This document shows, in pieces, positions 26,371-35,039 of a stretch of 64,000 bases of DNA. The translations under genes and the position numbers were made by a program. Where the stretch lies: NCBI GenBank assembly GCA_019454185.1, contig CP075368.1, forward strand, positions 2,397,649-2,461,648. Direction: 5' to 3'. Under the pieces are notes generated by a model, which searched no databases, was not told the origin of the DNA, and worked only from the letters and a program-made list of their open reading frames with translations. This DNA comes from Phycisphaeraceae bacterium (GTDB lineage: Bacteria > Planctomycetota > Phycisphaerae > Phycisphaerales > UBA1924). How positions within the stretch are numbered: position 1 is the stretch's first letter; each line of letters starts with the position of its first letter.

Positions 26371-29300
26371 TCAGTACCGCGACGCGCTCAGCACCGGGGC
26401 AACCCCGTCCGGCGTCGCTCTCACCACGCCCGTCGCCAGCAGCACACCGATCAGAGCCGACACCACCACGAACGAGTGCGCGAAGATCGTCGCATCGAAG
26501 TACCACATCGAAGGATCGATCGTCAGCGGAAACGCCACGAGAAGGTGATACACCATCGCCGCGATCGTCGCCGAGAGCAGCCCGTACCGAACCACGACCA
26601 CCGCCAGCGCGCCCGCGACCACACCCAACAGTGGCCACGTCGCCATCGTTCCCGACCCGGACAACAGCCCCCAGAACAACGCGGTCAGGATCGCGAACAC
26701 ACCCGCCGCCATCCACGTCCGCTTCACCATGAACCGCACGATCACCAGCACCAACACCAGCGCCATCCCCTCGCGCACCGACGCCACCGCCATGTGCAGC
26801 ACCGCGCCGAAGCCCGATCTCGCGCTCATCATTGCGTCCATCCCGTATCGGCCGTCCATAAACGGCGCAGGAGGCGGCTTCCCCACCATCGACGGAATCA
26901 GCAGCGTCGCATAGAACGCCGCCGCGGACGCTACGCCCAGCAGCACACCCACCAAGGCGTGCTTCCCGACCAACGCATCCCTCACCCGCCCCGAAAGCAA
27001 CCGCTCCCACGAGATAAGCATCTGAGGCCACTGCCGACGCACGTAGGGCTCCATCGCCATGTAGAACACAACCAGCGCGGCACCAACCAGCAGCGACTGC
27101 CCCGCCGCACGACCAAGCAGATCCGTCTCCCCCTGCAGCGTCCACACATGGCTCGCCCGCAGCCACCACCCGACAGCCCAGAGACCCGTACCACCCAGTC
27201 CAACCTTGAACGCGCCCATGTAATCCACGCGCCGCCCGAACACATTCCCCGGCACCAACACCAGCGACGCGATCACAAGCAGACCCGTCATCATCGTCGT
27301 CGCCCAAAGGCCCGGGCCATGCCGAAACAGCTCCTCCGGCACACCCACCTGGCTCGCCTTCGGCCAACGCTTCTCGATCAATCGAAACGCCACCGCCTGC
27401 CCTCGATACGTCGCCGCCTCCACACGGACCTCAATCTCAGGGCTCTCCGGATACACACCCTCCCACGCCGCACGCGTATCCGCGAACACCGGCGGCACAC
27501 GCATCGGCTCAACCGACACAAAGTCGTCGTAAGGCAGATCCGCCAACTCGAACAGCAAACGCCACGTCCGCTCCAGATCCGTCGGAACCGAAGGCGGACG
27601 CCACCCATCAGGCGTCGTTATGTCGTCCGCATCCCGATAGCGCACGTACAACTCGCGCAACTGCCCCGCAGGCGAGAGACGCAGCGAGATCATCCCCGGC
27701 TCCGTCGGAGCAGGATCAGTCATCGACACCTTGCCGAGCGAGTTCTGAGGCCGCAGCGGCATCGGGCTCGCCCGATACCAGAAATCAATCGCCGCCGGAC
27801 GTGGCCTCCCCAGCCGATCCCATCGATCAGGCCCCTTGTCGTTCCGCTCGATCTCGCTCACCAACTCCTCGTAGTAATCGAGCGCAGACGCCGTGTGCTG
27901 TCCCTGCAACGAATACCCGAGACGCGCAAAGCAGTTCTCCGCGATGCTCGCCAGCACCGCCGGCCCCTTGTTCAAATACGCCTTGTCCTGCATCGCCACG
28001 TATGGCGCGAGCCACGCCACCACCGCCAGCAGCCCTAGAACAGAACCCATCAACACAACCCCATGCGCAGGACGCAACACCCCACGCCCACCCGCCTGCG
28101 CCACCAACTGAGGCGATGGCGTCTCACCCGCCGCCAATGCCGCAGCCAGCGGATCGCCCCCCGGCAGCATCGCCGCAACCGCCATCGCCGACTTCGGACG
28201 CTCCTCCGGATCCCGCGCAAGACACGCCATGATCGTCCGCGCGATCCGCTCATCAAGCCCCGGAACCAACTCCCGCGGATCAGGCGGCAACTGCTTCCGA
28301 TGCATGTGCATCAACTCGGGAATGCTCGACGCCTCCCACGCCTTCTTCCCCGTGAACAACTCATACAACAACAACCCCAAGCCGTACACATCGCTCCGAA
28401 CCGTCACCGCCTCGCCACGCAACTGCTCCGGTGCCATGTACGTCGGCGTACCCGCCTTCACCTCGATCCCGCTGATTCCCGCCGCCATCCCCGCAAGACC
28501 GAAATCCAGGATCTTCGCGTTCCCGTCGTCGTCCACCATCACGTTCGCCGGCTTCAGATCACGGTGCAGCACGCCCTTCTCGTGCGCCGCATGCAGCCCG
28601 CGGCACATCTGCTGCGCCAACCCGATCGCACGCTCAACGTGCGGACGCCCCACACGCTTCAACAGCGAACCAAGATCCTCGCCCCCCACATACTCCATCG
28701 ACAGGAACTGCCTGCCCTCAACCTCGACGATGTCATGCACGCGGCACACATTCGGATGCGTGATCTGCAACGAAACCCGCGCCTCGTTCAGAAACCGCGC
28801 CTTCCGCGACGGATGCTCCGCGAACGCCTCCGGCAGAAACTTCAGCGCGACCGGCTGGTTCAGCGTCAGGTCATCCGCTCGATACACAACCCCCATCCCG
28901 CCGCGACCGATCCGCTCCACAATCCTGTAACGCCCCTGGATCAGATGCCCCGGCGGAAACGGCCCGTGATCGATCGTCGCCGGCATCGCGCCGTACTTCG
29001 CCTCCGTCACGGGCACCCCGCCGCCACCCCCTCCGCCGCCCCCTCCGACCCCCTCATCCGCGGGCGACCGACTCGGCATCGGCAACTTCGACGGCTCCTT
29101 CAAGCCCGAAGATGAAGAACCTCGCCCCGCACCATCAGAGCCGCCAATCCCCACACCGACGGTCTCAGATGCACCAACACCAGGAGCACCCGAACCGCCC
29201 GACGCCACACCGCTCCCTCGATCGAGCAGATCCAGATCCGCCGCAGCCGCCGCAAGAGCTCCACCCTCCTTCAATCGCACATCCAACTTGCCCGACGGCG

Positions 29301-29436
29301 CGGGCTCCTCCGGGTGATACCGCAGAAGATCCAGCACTTCCTTCAGCAACGCCTTGTCCGACCCGCACACACGCTCGAGAAACGCCTGGCGCTGCGCGCG
29401 CGGCAACACCGCAGCTCGCAGAAAGAGGTCTCTCAC
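26371..29436 (-). CDS. Ser/Thr protein kinase with polytopic membrane C-terminus
   Basis: 1021 aa from a GTG at 29436. N-terminal helical segment typical of planctomycete kinases that follow ECF sigma genes, then a Ser/Gly-rich linker with G11 (~75-160), a complete kinase domain (~169-430: GRGGMGVVY, Lys199, HRDLKPAN 291-298, DFGLA 311, TPTYMAPEQL) and one transmembrane helix (~460-482). After an extracytoplasmic domain (~490-700), about nine further helices follow (~715-1010). The membrane part resembles no named family to me. It lies 20 bp downstream of the sigma factor, and both probably act in one signalling path. Confidence 0.9.
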   Translation of the reverse strand: MRDLFLRAAVLPRAQRQAFLERVCGSDKALLKEVLDLLRYHPEEPAPSGKLDVRLKEGGALAAAAADLDLLDRGSGVASGGSGAPGVGASETVGVGIGGSDGAGRGSSSSGLKEPSKLPMPSRSPADEGVGGGGGGGGGGVPVTEAKYGAMPATIDHGPFPPGHLIQGRYRIVERIGRGGMGVVYRADDLTLNQPVALKFLPEAFAEHPSRKARFLNEARVSLQITHPNVCRVHDIVEVEGRQFLSMEYVGGEDLGSLLKRVGRPHVERAIGLAQQMCRGLHAAHEKGVLHRDLKPANVMVDDDGNAKILDFGLAGMAAGISGIEVKAGTPTYMAPEQLRGEAVTVRSDVYGLGLLLYELFTGKKAWEASSIPELMHMHRKQLPPDPRELVPGLDERIARTIMACLARDPEERPKSAMAVAAMLPGGDPLAAALAAGETPSPQLVAQAGGRGVLRPAHGVVLMGSVLGLLAVVAWLAPYVAMQDKAYLNKGPAVLASIAENCFARLGYSLQGQHTASALDYYEELVSEIERNDKGPDRWDRLGRPRPAAIDFWYRASPMPLRPQNSLGKVSMTDPAPTEPGMISLRLSPAGQLRELYVRYRDADDITTPDGWRPPSVPTDLERTWRLLFELADLPYDDFVSVEPMRVPPVFADTRAAWEGVYPESPEIEVRVEAATYRGQAVAFRLIEKRWPKASQVGVPEELFRHGPGLWATTMMTGLLVIASLVLVPGNVFGRRVDYMGAFKVGLGGTGLWAVGWWLRASHVWTLQGETDLLGRAAGQSLLVGAALVVFYMAMEPYVRRQWPQMLISWERLLSGRVRDALVGKHALVGVLLGVASAAAFYATLLIPSMVGKPPPAPFMDGRYGMDAMMSARSGFGAVLHMAVASVREGMALVLVLVIVRFMVKRTWMAAGVFAILTALFWGLLSGSGTMATWPLLGVVAGALAVVVVRYGLLSATIAAMVYHLLVAFPLTIDPSMWYFDATIFAHSFVVVSALIGVLLATGVVRATPDGVAPVLSASRY

Positions 29437-29456
29437 CGTGTCGCGCCGCTCACCGG

Positions 29457-30023
29457 CTATGGCTCGGCTCCTTCAGCAAGTTCCCGACGAAGCCAGGCCC
29501 GAGCGATCGTCCAGTCCCCCTCAACCGTTCGCTTGGAGACGCCCAACGCCTCGGCCACCTCGTCGACATTCAACCCGCCGAAGAACCGTAGCTCCACCAC
29601 CCGCGCCTGACGCTCGTCGATCTGGGCCAGCTTCTCCATCGCATCGTCGAGCGCGAGCAGATCAACCTCGGAAGGACCCGTCGCAGCGATCCCCGACGAG
29701 AGATCCACACGCTGCCGCGCTCCCCCACGCTTCAGCCGCTTCCGAGCCCGCGCATGATCCACCAGAATCCGACGCATCGCCTGCGCCGCCACCGCCATGA
29801 AGTGGCTCTTCCCCCGCCAATCCACCCGTGACTGGTCCACCAGACGCATAAACGTCTCATGGGCCAGTGCCGTCGGCTCCAGGGAGATCATCCCCGGCTC
29901 CCGGTTCATCTTCGCCTGTGCCAGCCGACGCAGATCGTCATATACCAAAGGAAGGAGCTGGCTTGCCAACTCCCTCGCCGAGGTATCCGAAGCATCCGCC
30001 ATGTCCTGAAGCAGCCGCGTCAC
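29457..30023 (-). CDS. ECF-type RNA polymerase sigma factor
   Basis: 188 aa. Sigma region 2 (LLPLVYDDLRRLAQAKM...PTALAHETFMRLV...WRGKSHFMAVAAQAMRRILVDHAR) and region 4 (RVVELRFFGGLNVDEVAEALGVSKRTVEGDWTIARAWL), matching the planctomycete/acidobacterial 'sigma-70 X6' subgroup. Such sigma factors are often controlled by a neighbouring Ser/Thr kinase rather than a membrane anti-sigma factor; here the kinase gene follows at once. Start GTG 30023; ATG 30002 (MADASDTSARE) is an equally good choice. Confidence 0.93.
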   Translation of the reverse strand: MTRLLQDMADASDTSARELASQLLPLVYDDLRRLAQAKMNREPGMISLEPTALAHETFMRLVDQSRVDWRGKSHFMAVAAQAMRRILVDHARARKRLKRGGARQRVDLSSGIAATGPSEVDLLALDDAMEKLAQIDERQARVVELRFFGGLNVDEVAEALGVSKRTVEGDWTIARAWLRRELAEGAEP

Positions 30024-30272
30024 CTCATGACGCAGCCCGGCGGGAAGGCCCCCCCGCCAGCATCACCGTCTCGTGGATCTCGGTCGCCCATTGAAATCCC
30101 CGATTCAAGGTAAGCAACTTGAGTAAGTGTACCACACAAGCCACCTCTCCGCCCGCCGCATCACCCAAACCTCCTCACATGGCCGTTGCAGCGCATCAAA
30201 TCCCCTGTTCAGGCATCCCGCCCCACCGCCACTCCACTTCACTTCCCGATCTGACCGGCCGACAATTTCACT

Positions 30273-30500
30273 ATGCCCCTCTACGAATACGTCAGCCAGT
30301 CCGACGGAGCCGTCATCGAACTCCTCCGCCCGATCTCACAGGCCGACGATCCCGTCAAGGACCCCGAAGGCAAGGGCAGGACCTTCACCCGACGCCACTC
30401 AACCTTCGCCACCGGAGCCGCCGCCGCCGGCACACAAGCAAGCGCGGCCCCTTGCTGCCCGTGCGGCAAGAACCGTGGCGCGTGCGGCTCAGGCAACTGA
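30273..30500 (+). CDS. FmdB-like small zinc-ribbon protein
   Basis: 75 aa. Begins MPLYEYVSQSDGAVIELLRPI, the FmdB-type start, but the two N-terminal CxxC knuckles of classic FmdB are lost; instead a C-terminal Cys cluster CCPCGKNRGACGSG is present. Planctomycetes carry many such variants; the role is unknown. It stands alone ahead of the flagellar genes. Confidence 0.7.
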   Translation: MPLYEYVSQSDGAVIELLRPISQADDPVKDPEGKGRTFTRRHSTFATGAAAAGTQASAAPCCPCGKNRGACGSGN

Positions 30501-30662
30501 TCCCGCGCCGCACTCCACGCCCCTCCGCCGCGCACACTCCGCGCCACACACGCACACCCTGCGCTGACCTCGTGGCACCGCCACCCGCCACAACGCCCAT
30601 CTCCACTCTGAATCGCACAACTTGCGATCAGACCACGCGCCATCCGCTCCCTGCCCTCTGAC

Positions 30663-30677
30663 TGGCACGCCCTTTGT
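30663..30677 (+). promoter_or_regulatory. candidate -24/-12 (sigma-54) promoter of flgF
   Basis: TGGCAC-N5-TTGT, 40 bases before flgF. It differs from the consensus TGGCAC-N5-TTGC only in the last C, and shares the 11-mer CTGACTGGCAC with the dnaK promoter. About 85 bp upstream is a GTGGC-ACC-GCCAC inverted repeat (30572-30584), a possible activator site. The imperfect -12 lowers confidence. Confidence 0.45.
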
Positions 30678-30716
30678 GGTACGCCGGACGGCGCCCCGCG
30701 CCCAGGGACACTGCGC

Positions 30717-31493
30717 ATGAACTACGGAACCCAGCTCTCACTCAGCGGCGTCCTCACCTCGCTCCACAAGCAGGACGTCGCCACCAACAACCTCGCGAAC
30801 CTCAACACCGTCGGCTTCAAGACCGAGATCGCCCTCACTCGCCAGCGCGCCGCCGTCCGCATCGAAGACGGACTCGGCTCCATGCCCTCCGACTCCCTCA
30901 TCGAGCGTCTCGGCGCAGGCGTCATGCTCGCCCCCACCATGACCAGCCACAAACAGGGCTCGGTCATGCCCACCGGCAACGACCTCGACATCGCCATCGA
31001 GGGCGATGGCTTCCTCGTCGTTCGCGATGCCTCCGACGCATCCTCCGATCGTGTCCGCCTCACCCGTGACGGCCGACTCGCCCGCAGCGCATCCGGCCTC
31101 CTCGTGCAGGCCGCGACAGGTTTGCCCGTCCTCGACACGACCAACCGCACCATCTCCCTCGGCGACGGACCCGTCCAGATCGACGATCAGGGCCTCGTCA
31201 CCCAGAATGGCGAAGAACGCGGACGCATCGCCCTCGTCGATGTCCCCGATCGAAGAGCCCTCCACAAGTCCGGAGACGGCCTCTATGTCCCCGATGCCGC
31301 GTCCATCGCAGGACGCACCGCCGCCGCCGGACGCATCCGCCAGCGCGCCCTTGAAGCGTCAACCGTTGACGAGATCGACGCCCTCACCAAGGTCACGTCC
31401 GCCGCCAGAGAAGTCTCCGCAAACCTCGGCATGATCCAGTACCAGGATCGATTCATGGATCGAGCGATCAACGTCCTCGGACGCGTCTCCTGA
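30717..31493 (+). CDS. flgF: flagellar proximal rod protein FlgF
   Basis: 258 aa. Rod/hook family protein with NNLANLNTVGFK at the N-terminus and the conserved C-terminal coiled-coil (ASTVDEIDALTKVTSAAREV...YQDRFMDRAINVLG). LDIAIEGDGFLVV is the FlgF/FlgG core motif. The less conserved 'ALTKVTSAAREVSANLGMIQYQD' end separates it from FlgG. Exported to the periplasm without a signal peptide through the flagellar type III apparatus. First gene of flgF-flgG-flgA-flgH. Confidence 0.9.
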   Translation: MNYGTQLSLSGVLTSLHKQDVATNNLANLNTVGFKTEIALTRQRAAVRIEDGLGSMPSDSLIERLGAGVMLAPTMTSHKQGSVMPTGNDLDIAIEGDGFLVVRDASDASSDRVRLTRDGRLARSASGLLVQAATGLPVLDTTNRTISLGDGPVQIDDQGLVTQNGEERGRIALVDVPDRRALHKSGDGLYVPDAASIAGRTAAAGRIRQRALEASTVDEIDALTKVTSAAREVSANLGMIQYQDRFMDRAINVLGRVS

Positions 31494-31542
31494 CACGCCT
31501 TCCCCGCGAATTCGGCCCCGCGAACTCGTCTTGGAGTGATAC

Positions 31543-32349
31543 ATGGCCATCCTCGCCCTTCAGTCCGCATCCTCCGGCCTCTCCGCACTCAACACCCAGC
31601 TCGACGTGATCGCGAACAACCTCGCCAACGTCAACACCGTCGGCTTCAAGTCCAGCCGCGCAAACTTCCAGGACCTCATCTACGTCGAACGCATGCAGCC
31701 AGGCGTCGAGAACGCCCTCGGCGACCAGCGACCCACAGGTCTCTACGTCGGCCTCGGCGTCCGTGTCAGCGGCACCCAACTCAACTTCGAGCAAGGCGCG
31801 CCGCTCACCACCAACGAGAAGAAGGACCTCATGATCGAGGGCATCGGCTTCTTCCAGGTCACCGTCGAAGACGCCCTCGGAGGCATCGGCTACACCCGCG
31901 CAGGCAACTTCGCCATCAACTCCGACGGCGAGCTCGTCCTCGCCAACGACGTCGGCCGACGCCTCGAACCCAGCATCACCATCCCCGAAGACGCCACCGA
32001 CATCCAGGTCACCAACGACGGAAGAGTCCTCGTCCTCCAGCCCGGAGAGGTCGAGCCCACCGAGGTCGGACAGATCCAGATCGCCGCCTTCGTCAACCCG
32101 CAGGGGCTCAAGCAGATCGGCGAGAACCTCTACGTCCAGACCGAGGCCTCAGGAGACCCCATCGTCGGCAACCCGGGCGATGACAACCTCGGCTCCATCC
32201 GACAGGGACTGCTCGAATCCTCGAACGTCGATCCCACCAGAGAACTCGTCGAACTCATCCGCACCCAACGCGCCTTCGAGATGAACAGCCAGTCCATCAG
32301 AGCCGCAGACGACGTCCTCCAGCAGGTCGCCCAGCTCCGCCGCGGCTGA
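31543..32349 (+). CDS. flgG: flagellar distal rod protein FlgG
   Basis: 268 aa, the usual length of ~260. NNLANVNTVGFKSSRANFQDLIY, LMIEGIGFFQV and the C-terminal SNVDPTRELVELIRTQRAFEMNSQSI are FlgG hallmarks. Forms the distal rod that crosses the periplasm. 49 bp after flgF, with GGAG before the ATG. Confidence 0.97.
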   Translation: MAILALQSASSGLSALNTQLDVIANNLANVNTVGFKSSRANFQDLIYVERMQPGVENALGDQRPTGLYVGLGVRVSGTQLNFEQGAPLTTNEKKDLMIEGIGFFQVTVEDALGGIGYTRAGNFAINSDGELVLANDVGRRLEPSITIPEDATDIQVTNDGRVLVLQPGEVEPTEVGQIQIAAFVNPQGLKQIGENLYVQTEASGDPIVGNPGDDNLGSIRQGLLESSNVDPTRELVELIRTQRAFEMNSQSIRAADDVLQQVAQLRRG

Positions 32350-32363
32350 TCCCCACACCAACC

Positions 32364-33443
32364 ATGATCTCGCGCCCGGCCATCCCGAGACAACGACGCG
32401 CAAGGCGGCTCACGCGCCGGGCCGTCTCAGTCGCGCTCGCCGCCGCGATCGCCACGACCGCCCTCGCCGACGGGTCCATCACGCTCCGCCCCGTCGCACG
32501 CCTGCAAGCCGACGCCCCGGTCCGCATCACCGACATCGCCGACCTCCGGGGCTCTCTCCCCGACACGCTCGCTCACGTCGTCCTTCACCCATCGTCCCTC
32601 CGCGACGGACGCGTCTCGGTCCACGAGGTCCGCGACGCCATCGAAGCCGCGGGAAACGTCAACTGGGGACGCATCGCCCTCTCGGGCGCAGACTGCCGCA
32701 TCGTGCGGCTCGACACGCCGCCCGGTCCCGTCCACGACCGGGCACCAGAGCCCGACGCCTCGCCCCGCCCCGATCACACGAGCGAGCCCATCGTCCGCGA
32801 CCTCATCGCACCCCGCCTCGCGCAGTCGCTCGGCATCGATGAGCGTCGCCTGCGTCTCACGTTCGACAGCGCCGATGCCGCCGACACGATCCTCACCATG
32901 CCGACGCGCGGCCGCACCGTCGAGATCCGACCCATCGGACGCTCCGACACCGCGCCCATCGCCATCACGGTCTACGAACGCGGCGCCATCGTCGCGCGTG
33001 CGAGCGTGCGAGCCCGCGTCGAGGTCCTCCGCGAGGTCGCGGTCTCTCGCGTGGAGATCGAGCGCGGCGCGCCCATCGACGAGACCCTCGTCGATCGCCG
33101 CCCCGAGTGGCTCCCGCTCAGCGAACGCCCCGCCGATCCCGACGCTCTGGCAGACGCCGTCGCGCGCTCCAAGATCCCGCCCGGCAGGATCCTCACCGAG
33201 CAGAGCGTGCAGGGCGCGATCGCCGTCAAGCGAGGCGACCCCGTCGTCATCCACTGCATCAGCGGCGACTTCGTCATGAAGCTCCGCGCCCGCGCCACGA
33301 CCGATGCCCGCATCGGGCAGACGATCCCCTTCTCCCCGCTCGACGGACGCAAGGGCCGCACCATCCTCGCCCGCGTCGAGCGGCCCGGCATCGCGATCGC
33401 CGCCGACGACCACTCGCAAGCAGACCAGGAGCCGACTCCATGA
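32364..33443 (+). CDS. flgA: flagellar P-ring chaperone FlgA
   Basis: 359 aa, longer than the ~220-aa enterobacterial protein. An Arg-rich signal peptide (~1-36), then an extended N-terminal part containing APVRITDIADLRGS, and the C-terminal SAF/FlgA domain (EIERGAPIDETLVDRR, KIPPGRILTEQSVQ, VKRGDPVVIHCISGDFVMKLRARA). In the periplasm FlgA assists FlgI in building the P-ring. The stop overlaps the flgH start by four bases. Confidence 0.85.
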   Translation: MISRPAIPRQRRARRLTRRAVSVALAAAIATTALADGSITLRPVARLQADAPVRITDIADLRGSLPDTLAHVVLHPSSLRDGRVSVHEVRDAIEAAGNVNWGRIALSGADCRIVRLDTPPGPVHDRAPEPDASPRPDHTSEPIVRDLIAPRLAQSLGIDERRLRLTFDSADAADTILTMPTRGRTVEIRPIGRSDTAPIAITVYERGAIVARASVRARVEVLREVAVSRVEIERGAPIDETLVDRRPEWLPLSERPADPDALADAVARSKIPPGRILTEQSVQGAIAVKRGDPVVIHCISGDFVMKLRARATTDARIGQTIPFSPLDGRKGRTILARVERPGIAIAADDHSQADQEPTP

Positions 33444-34141
33444 GCGACCGATCCATGCAAACTACGCGCCTCGCCGCAACGATCTTCCTTGCGGGCACGC
33501 TGGCAACGCCGGCTCTGGCCCAGTCTCTCTTCGTGACGCAGGTGAACGTGCCGATCGACGCCAAGGGCGAGCCCGACCCCGGCGCGCACCTCCGCGGCGC
33601 GAGTCTCATGTTCATCGAGCCGCCCAAGCCGCGCGAGTTCGCCATCCACGACCTCGTCACCATCATCATCGAGGAGACGACCAAGTCCGAGGCGTCCCAG
33701 ACGCTCGAGACCGAGAAGAAGTACGACATGAACGGCGCGCTGACGGACTTCATCTCCCTCCGTCACCTGCTCGAGCTCCAGGTCCAGAACGACAAGCAGG
33801 ATCCCGCCCAGATCGGCCTGAACTACAAGAACAAGTACAAGGGCGATGGCGACTACGAGCGCACCGACAGGTTCGTCGCCCGCATCACAGCTACCGTCAT
33901 CGACGTCAAGCCCAACGGCACCGTTGTCCTCGAAGCACGCAAGCGCATCGACAAGGACGGCGAGGTCCAGACCATCATCCTGAGCGGCACGTGCCGGCGC
34001 GACGACGTTACCGCCCAGAACACTGTTCTCTCGTCGCAACTGGCCGCGCTCACCGTCACGATGTCCACCGAGGGACAGGTCACCAAGGCCGGCAAGAAGG
34101 GCCTCATCCCCCGCGCTCTGGAAGGTCTCTTCAACTTCTGA
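33440..34141 (+). CDS. flgH: flagellar L-ring protein FlgH
   Basis: 233 aa from the ATG at 33440, overlapping flgA (ATGA). A signal peptide ending TPALAQS, without the lipobox Cys that most FlgH proteins use for outer-membrane anchoring. Then HDLVTIIIEETTKSEASQTLETEKK, VIDVKPNGTVVLEARKRI and NTVLSSQLAALTVTM, the conserved L-ring core. flgI, which commonly follows, is absent; the cluster ends here. Confidence 0.9.
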   Translation: MSDRSMQTTRLAATIFLAGTLATPALAQSLFVTQVNVPIDAKGEPDPGAHLRGASLMFIEPPKPREFAIHDLVTIIIEETTKSEASQTLETEKKYDMNGALTDFISLRHLLELQVQNDKQDPAQIGLNYKNKYKGDGDYERTDRFVARITATVIDVKPNGTVVLEARKRIDKDGEVQTIILSGTCRRDDVTAQNTVLSSQLAALTVTMSTEGQVTKAGKKGLIPRALEGLFNF

Positions 34142-34172
34142 GTGCCTCAGCGGCGGCATTCGCGATTGGTGA

Positions 34173-34240
34173 TTCGGCATTCGCGGAGGCGGAGCGATTG
34201 TCGGTCGTTGGTTTACGAATGCCACGTGGCGAATGCCGAA
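34173..34240. repeat. 12-bp inverted repeat between flgH and rdgB
   Basis: TTCGGCATTCGC (34173-34184) and its exact reverse complement GCGAATGCCGAA (34229-34240). A third related GGCATTCGCG lies at 34155. The 44-base spacing argues against a terminator; it looks like remnants of a dispersed palindromic repeat. Confidence 0.6.
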
Positions 34241-34295
34241 CGCCGGGTTCTCGGTGCTGGGTGCCTTCCGGGGTCAGGGCCTTTATGCTTCCCGC

Positions 34296-35027
34296 ATGCG
34301 CATTGTCATCGCCACCGGCAACCCGCACAAAGTCGACGAGATGCGCCGCATCTTCGCCGATCCCGCGCTCGGGCTCGCGCCCCTCGCGATCGAGTTCGTT
34401 GGTCTTGCCGATCTCCCCGGCGCGCCCTTCCCCGAACCGACCGAGTCCGGCACGACCTTCGAGCAGAACGCCACCATCAAGGCGCTGGCGTATGCCTCAG
34501 CGACGAACATGCTGTGCCTCGCCGATGACTCCGGCTTGGAGATCGACGCACTCGACGGACGCCCCGGCGTCATTAGCAGCCACTACTGCACCGATGGCGA
34601 GGAACGCGGCATGTCCCGCCCCGAACGCGACCAGCGCAACATCGAACGCGTCCTTGCAGAACTGACCGGCGTCCCAGCGCTCGCCCGCACCGCGCGGTTC
34701 GTCTGCGTCATGGCCCTGGCCGCACGGGGCGAGACACTCATCCGCGTCCGCGGCACATTCGAAGGCCGCATCGGATTCCCGGCGGCCACCGGCCCCCATG
34801 CCGAATGCCGCGATCCGAACAACGCCGATGTCAGCGGCACGTTCGGAGCCCCCGTCCCCCGCGGCTCGCACGGCTTCGGCTACGACCCCATCTTCCTTCT
34901 CCCCGCACCCGACACACGCACCAGCGCGGAACTCGCGCCCGCCGACAAGGACGCGCGCAGCCATCGCGGCGCGGCGGCGACACTCATGGCCGCGCGGATG
35001 CGTGCGCTCTTCGAACGCAGGAGATAA
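34296..35027 (+). CDS. rdgB: non-canonical purine NTP pyrophosphatase (RdgB/HAM1)
   Basis: 243 aa from the ATG at 34296 (MRIVIATGNPHKVDEM). Family motifs: TGNxxK, SGTTFEQNATIKA, LADDSGLEIDAL (catalytic Asp) and GSHGFGYDPIFLLP. Removes dITP/XTP from the nucleotide pool. It is ~45 aa longer than the E. coli protein because of an insert (~145-190) before the FGYDP motif. Upstream codons fall in the palindromic repeat region and are rejected. Confidence 0.95.
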   Translation: MRIVIATGNPHKVDEMRRIFADPALGLAPLAIEFVGLADLPGAPFPEPTESGTTFEQNATIKALAYASATNMLCLADDSGLEIDALDGRPGVISSHYCTDGEERGMSRPERDQRNIERVLAELTGVPALARTARFVCVMALAARGETLIRVRGTFEGRIGFPAATGPHAECRDPNNADVSGTFGAPVPRGSHGFGYDPIFLLPAPDTRTSAELAPADKDARSHRGAAATLMAARMRALFERRR

Positions 35028-35039
35028 GTGGACGCGACA

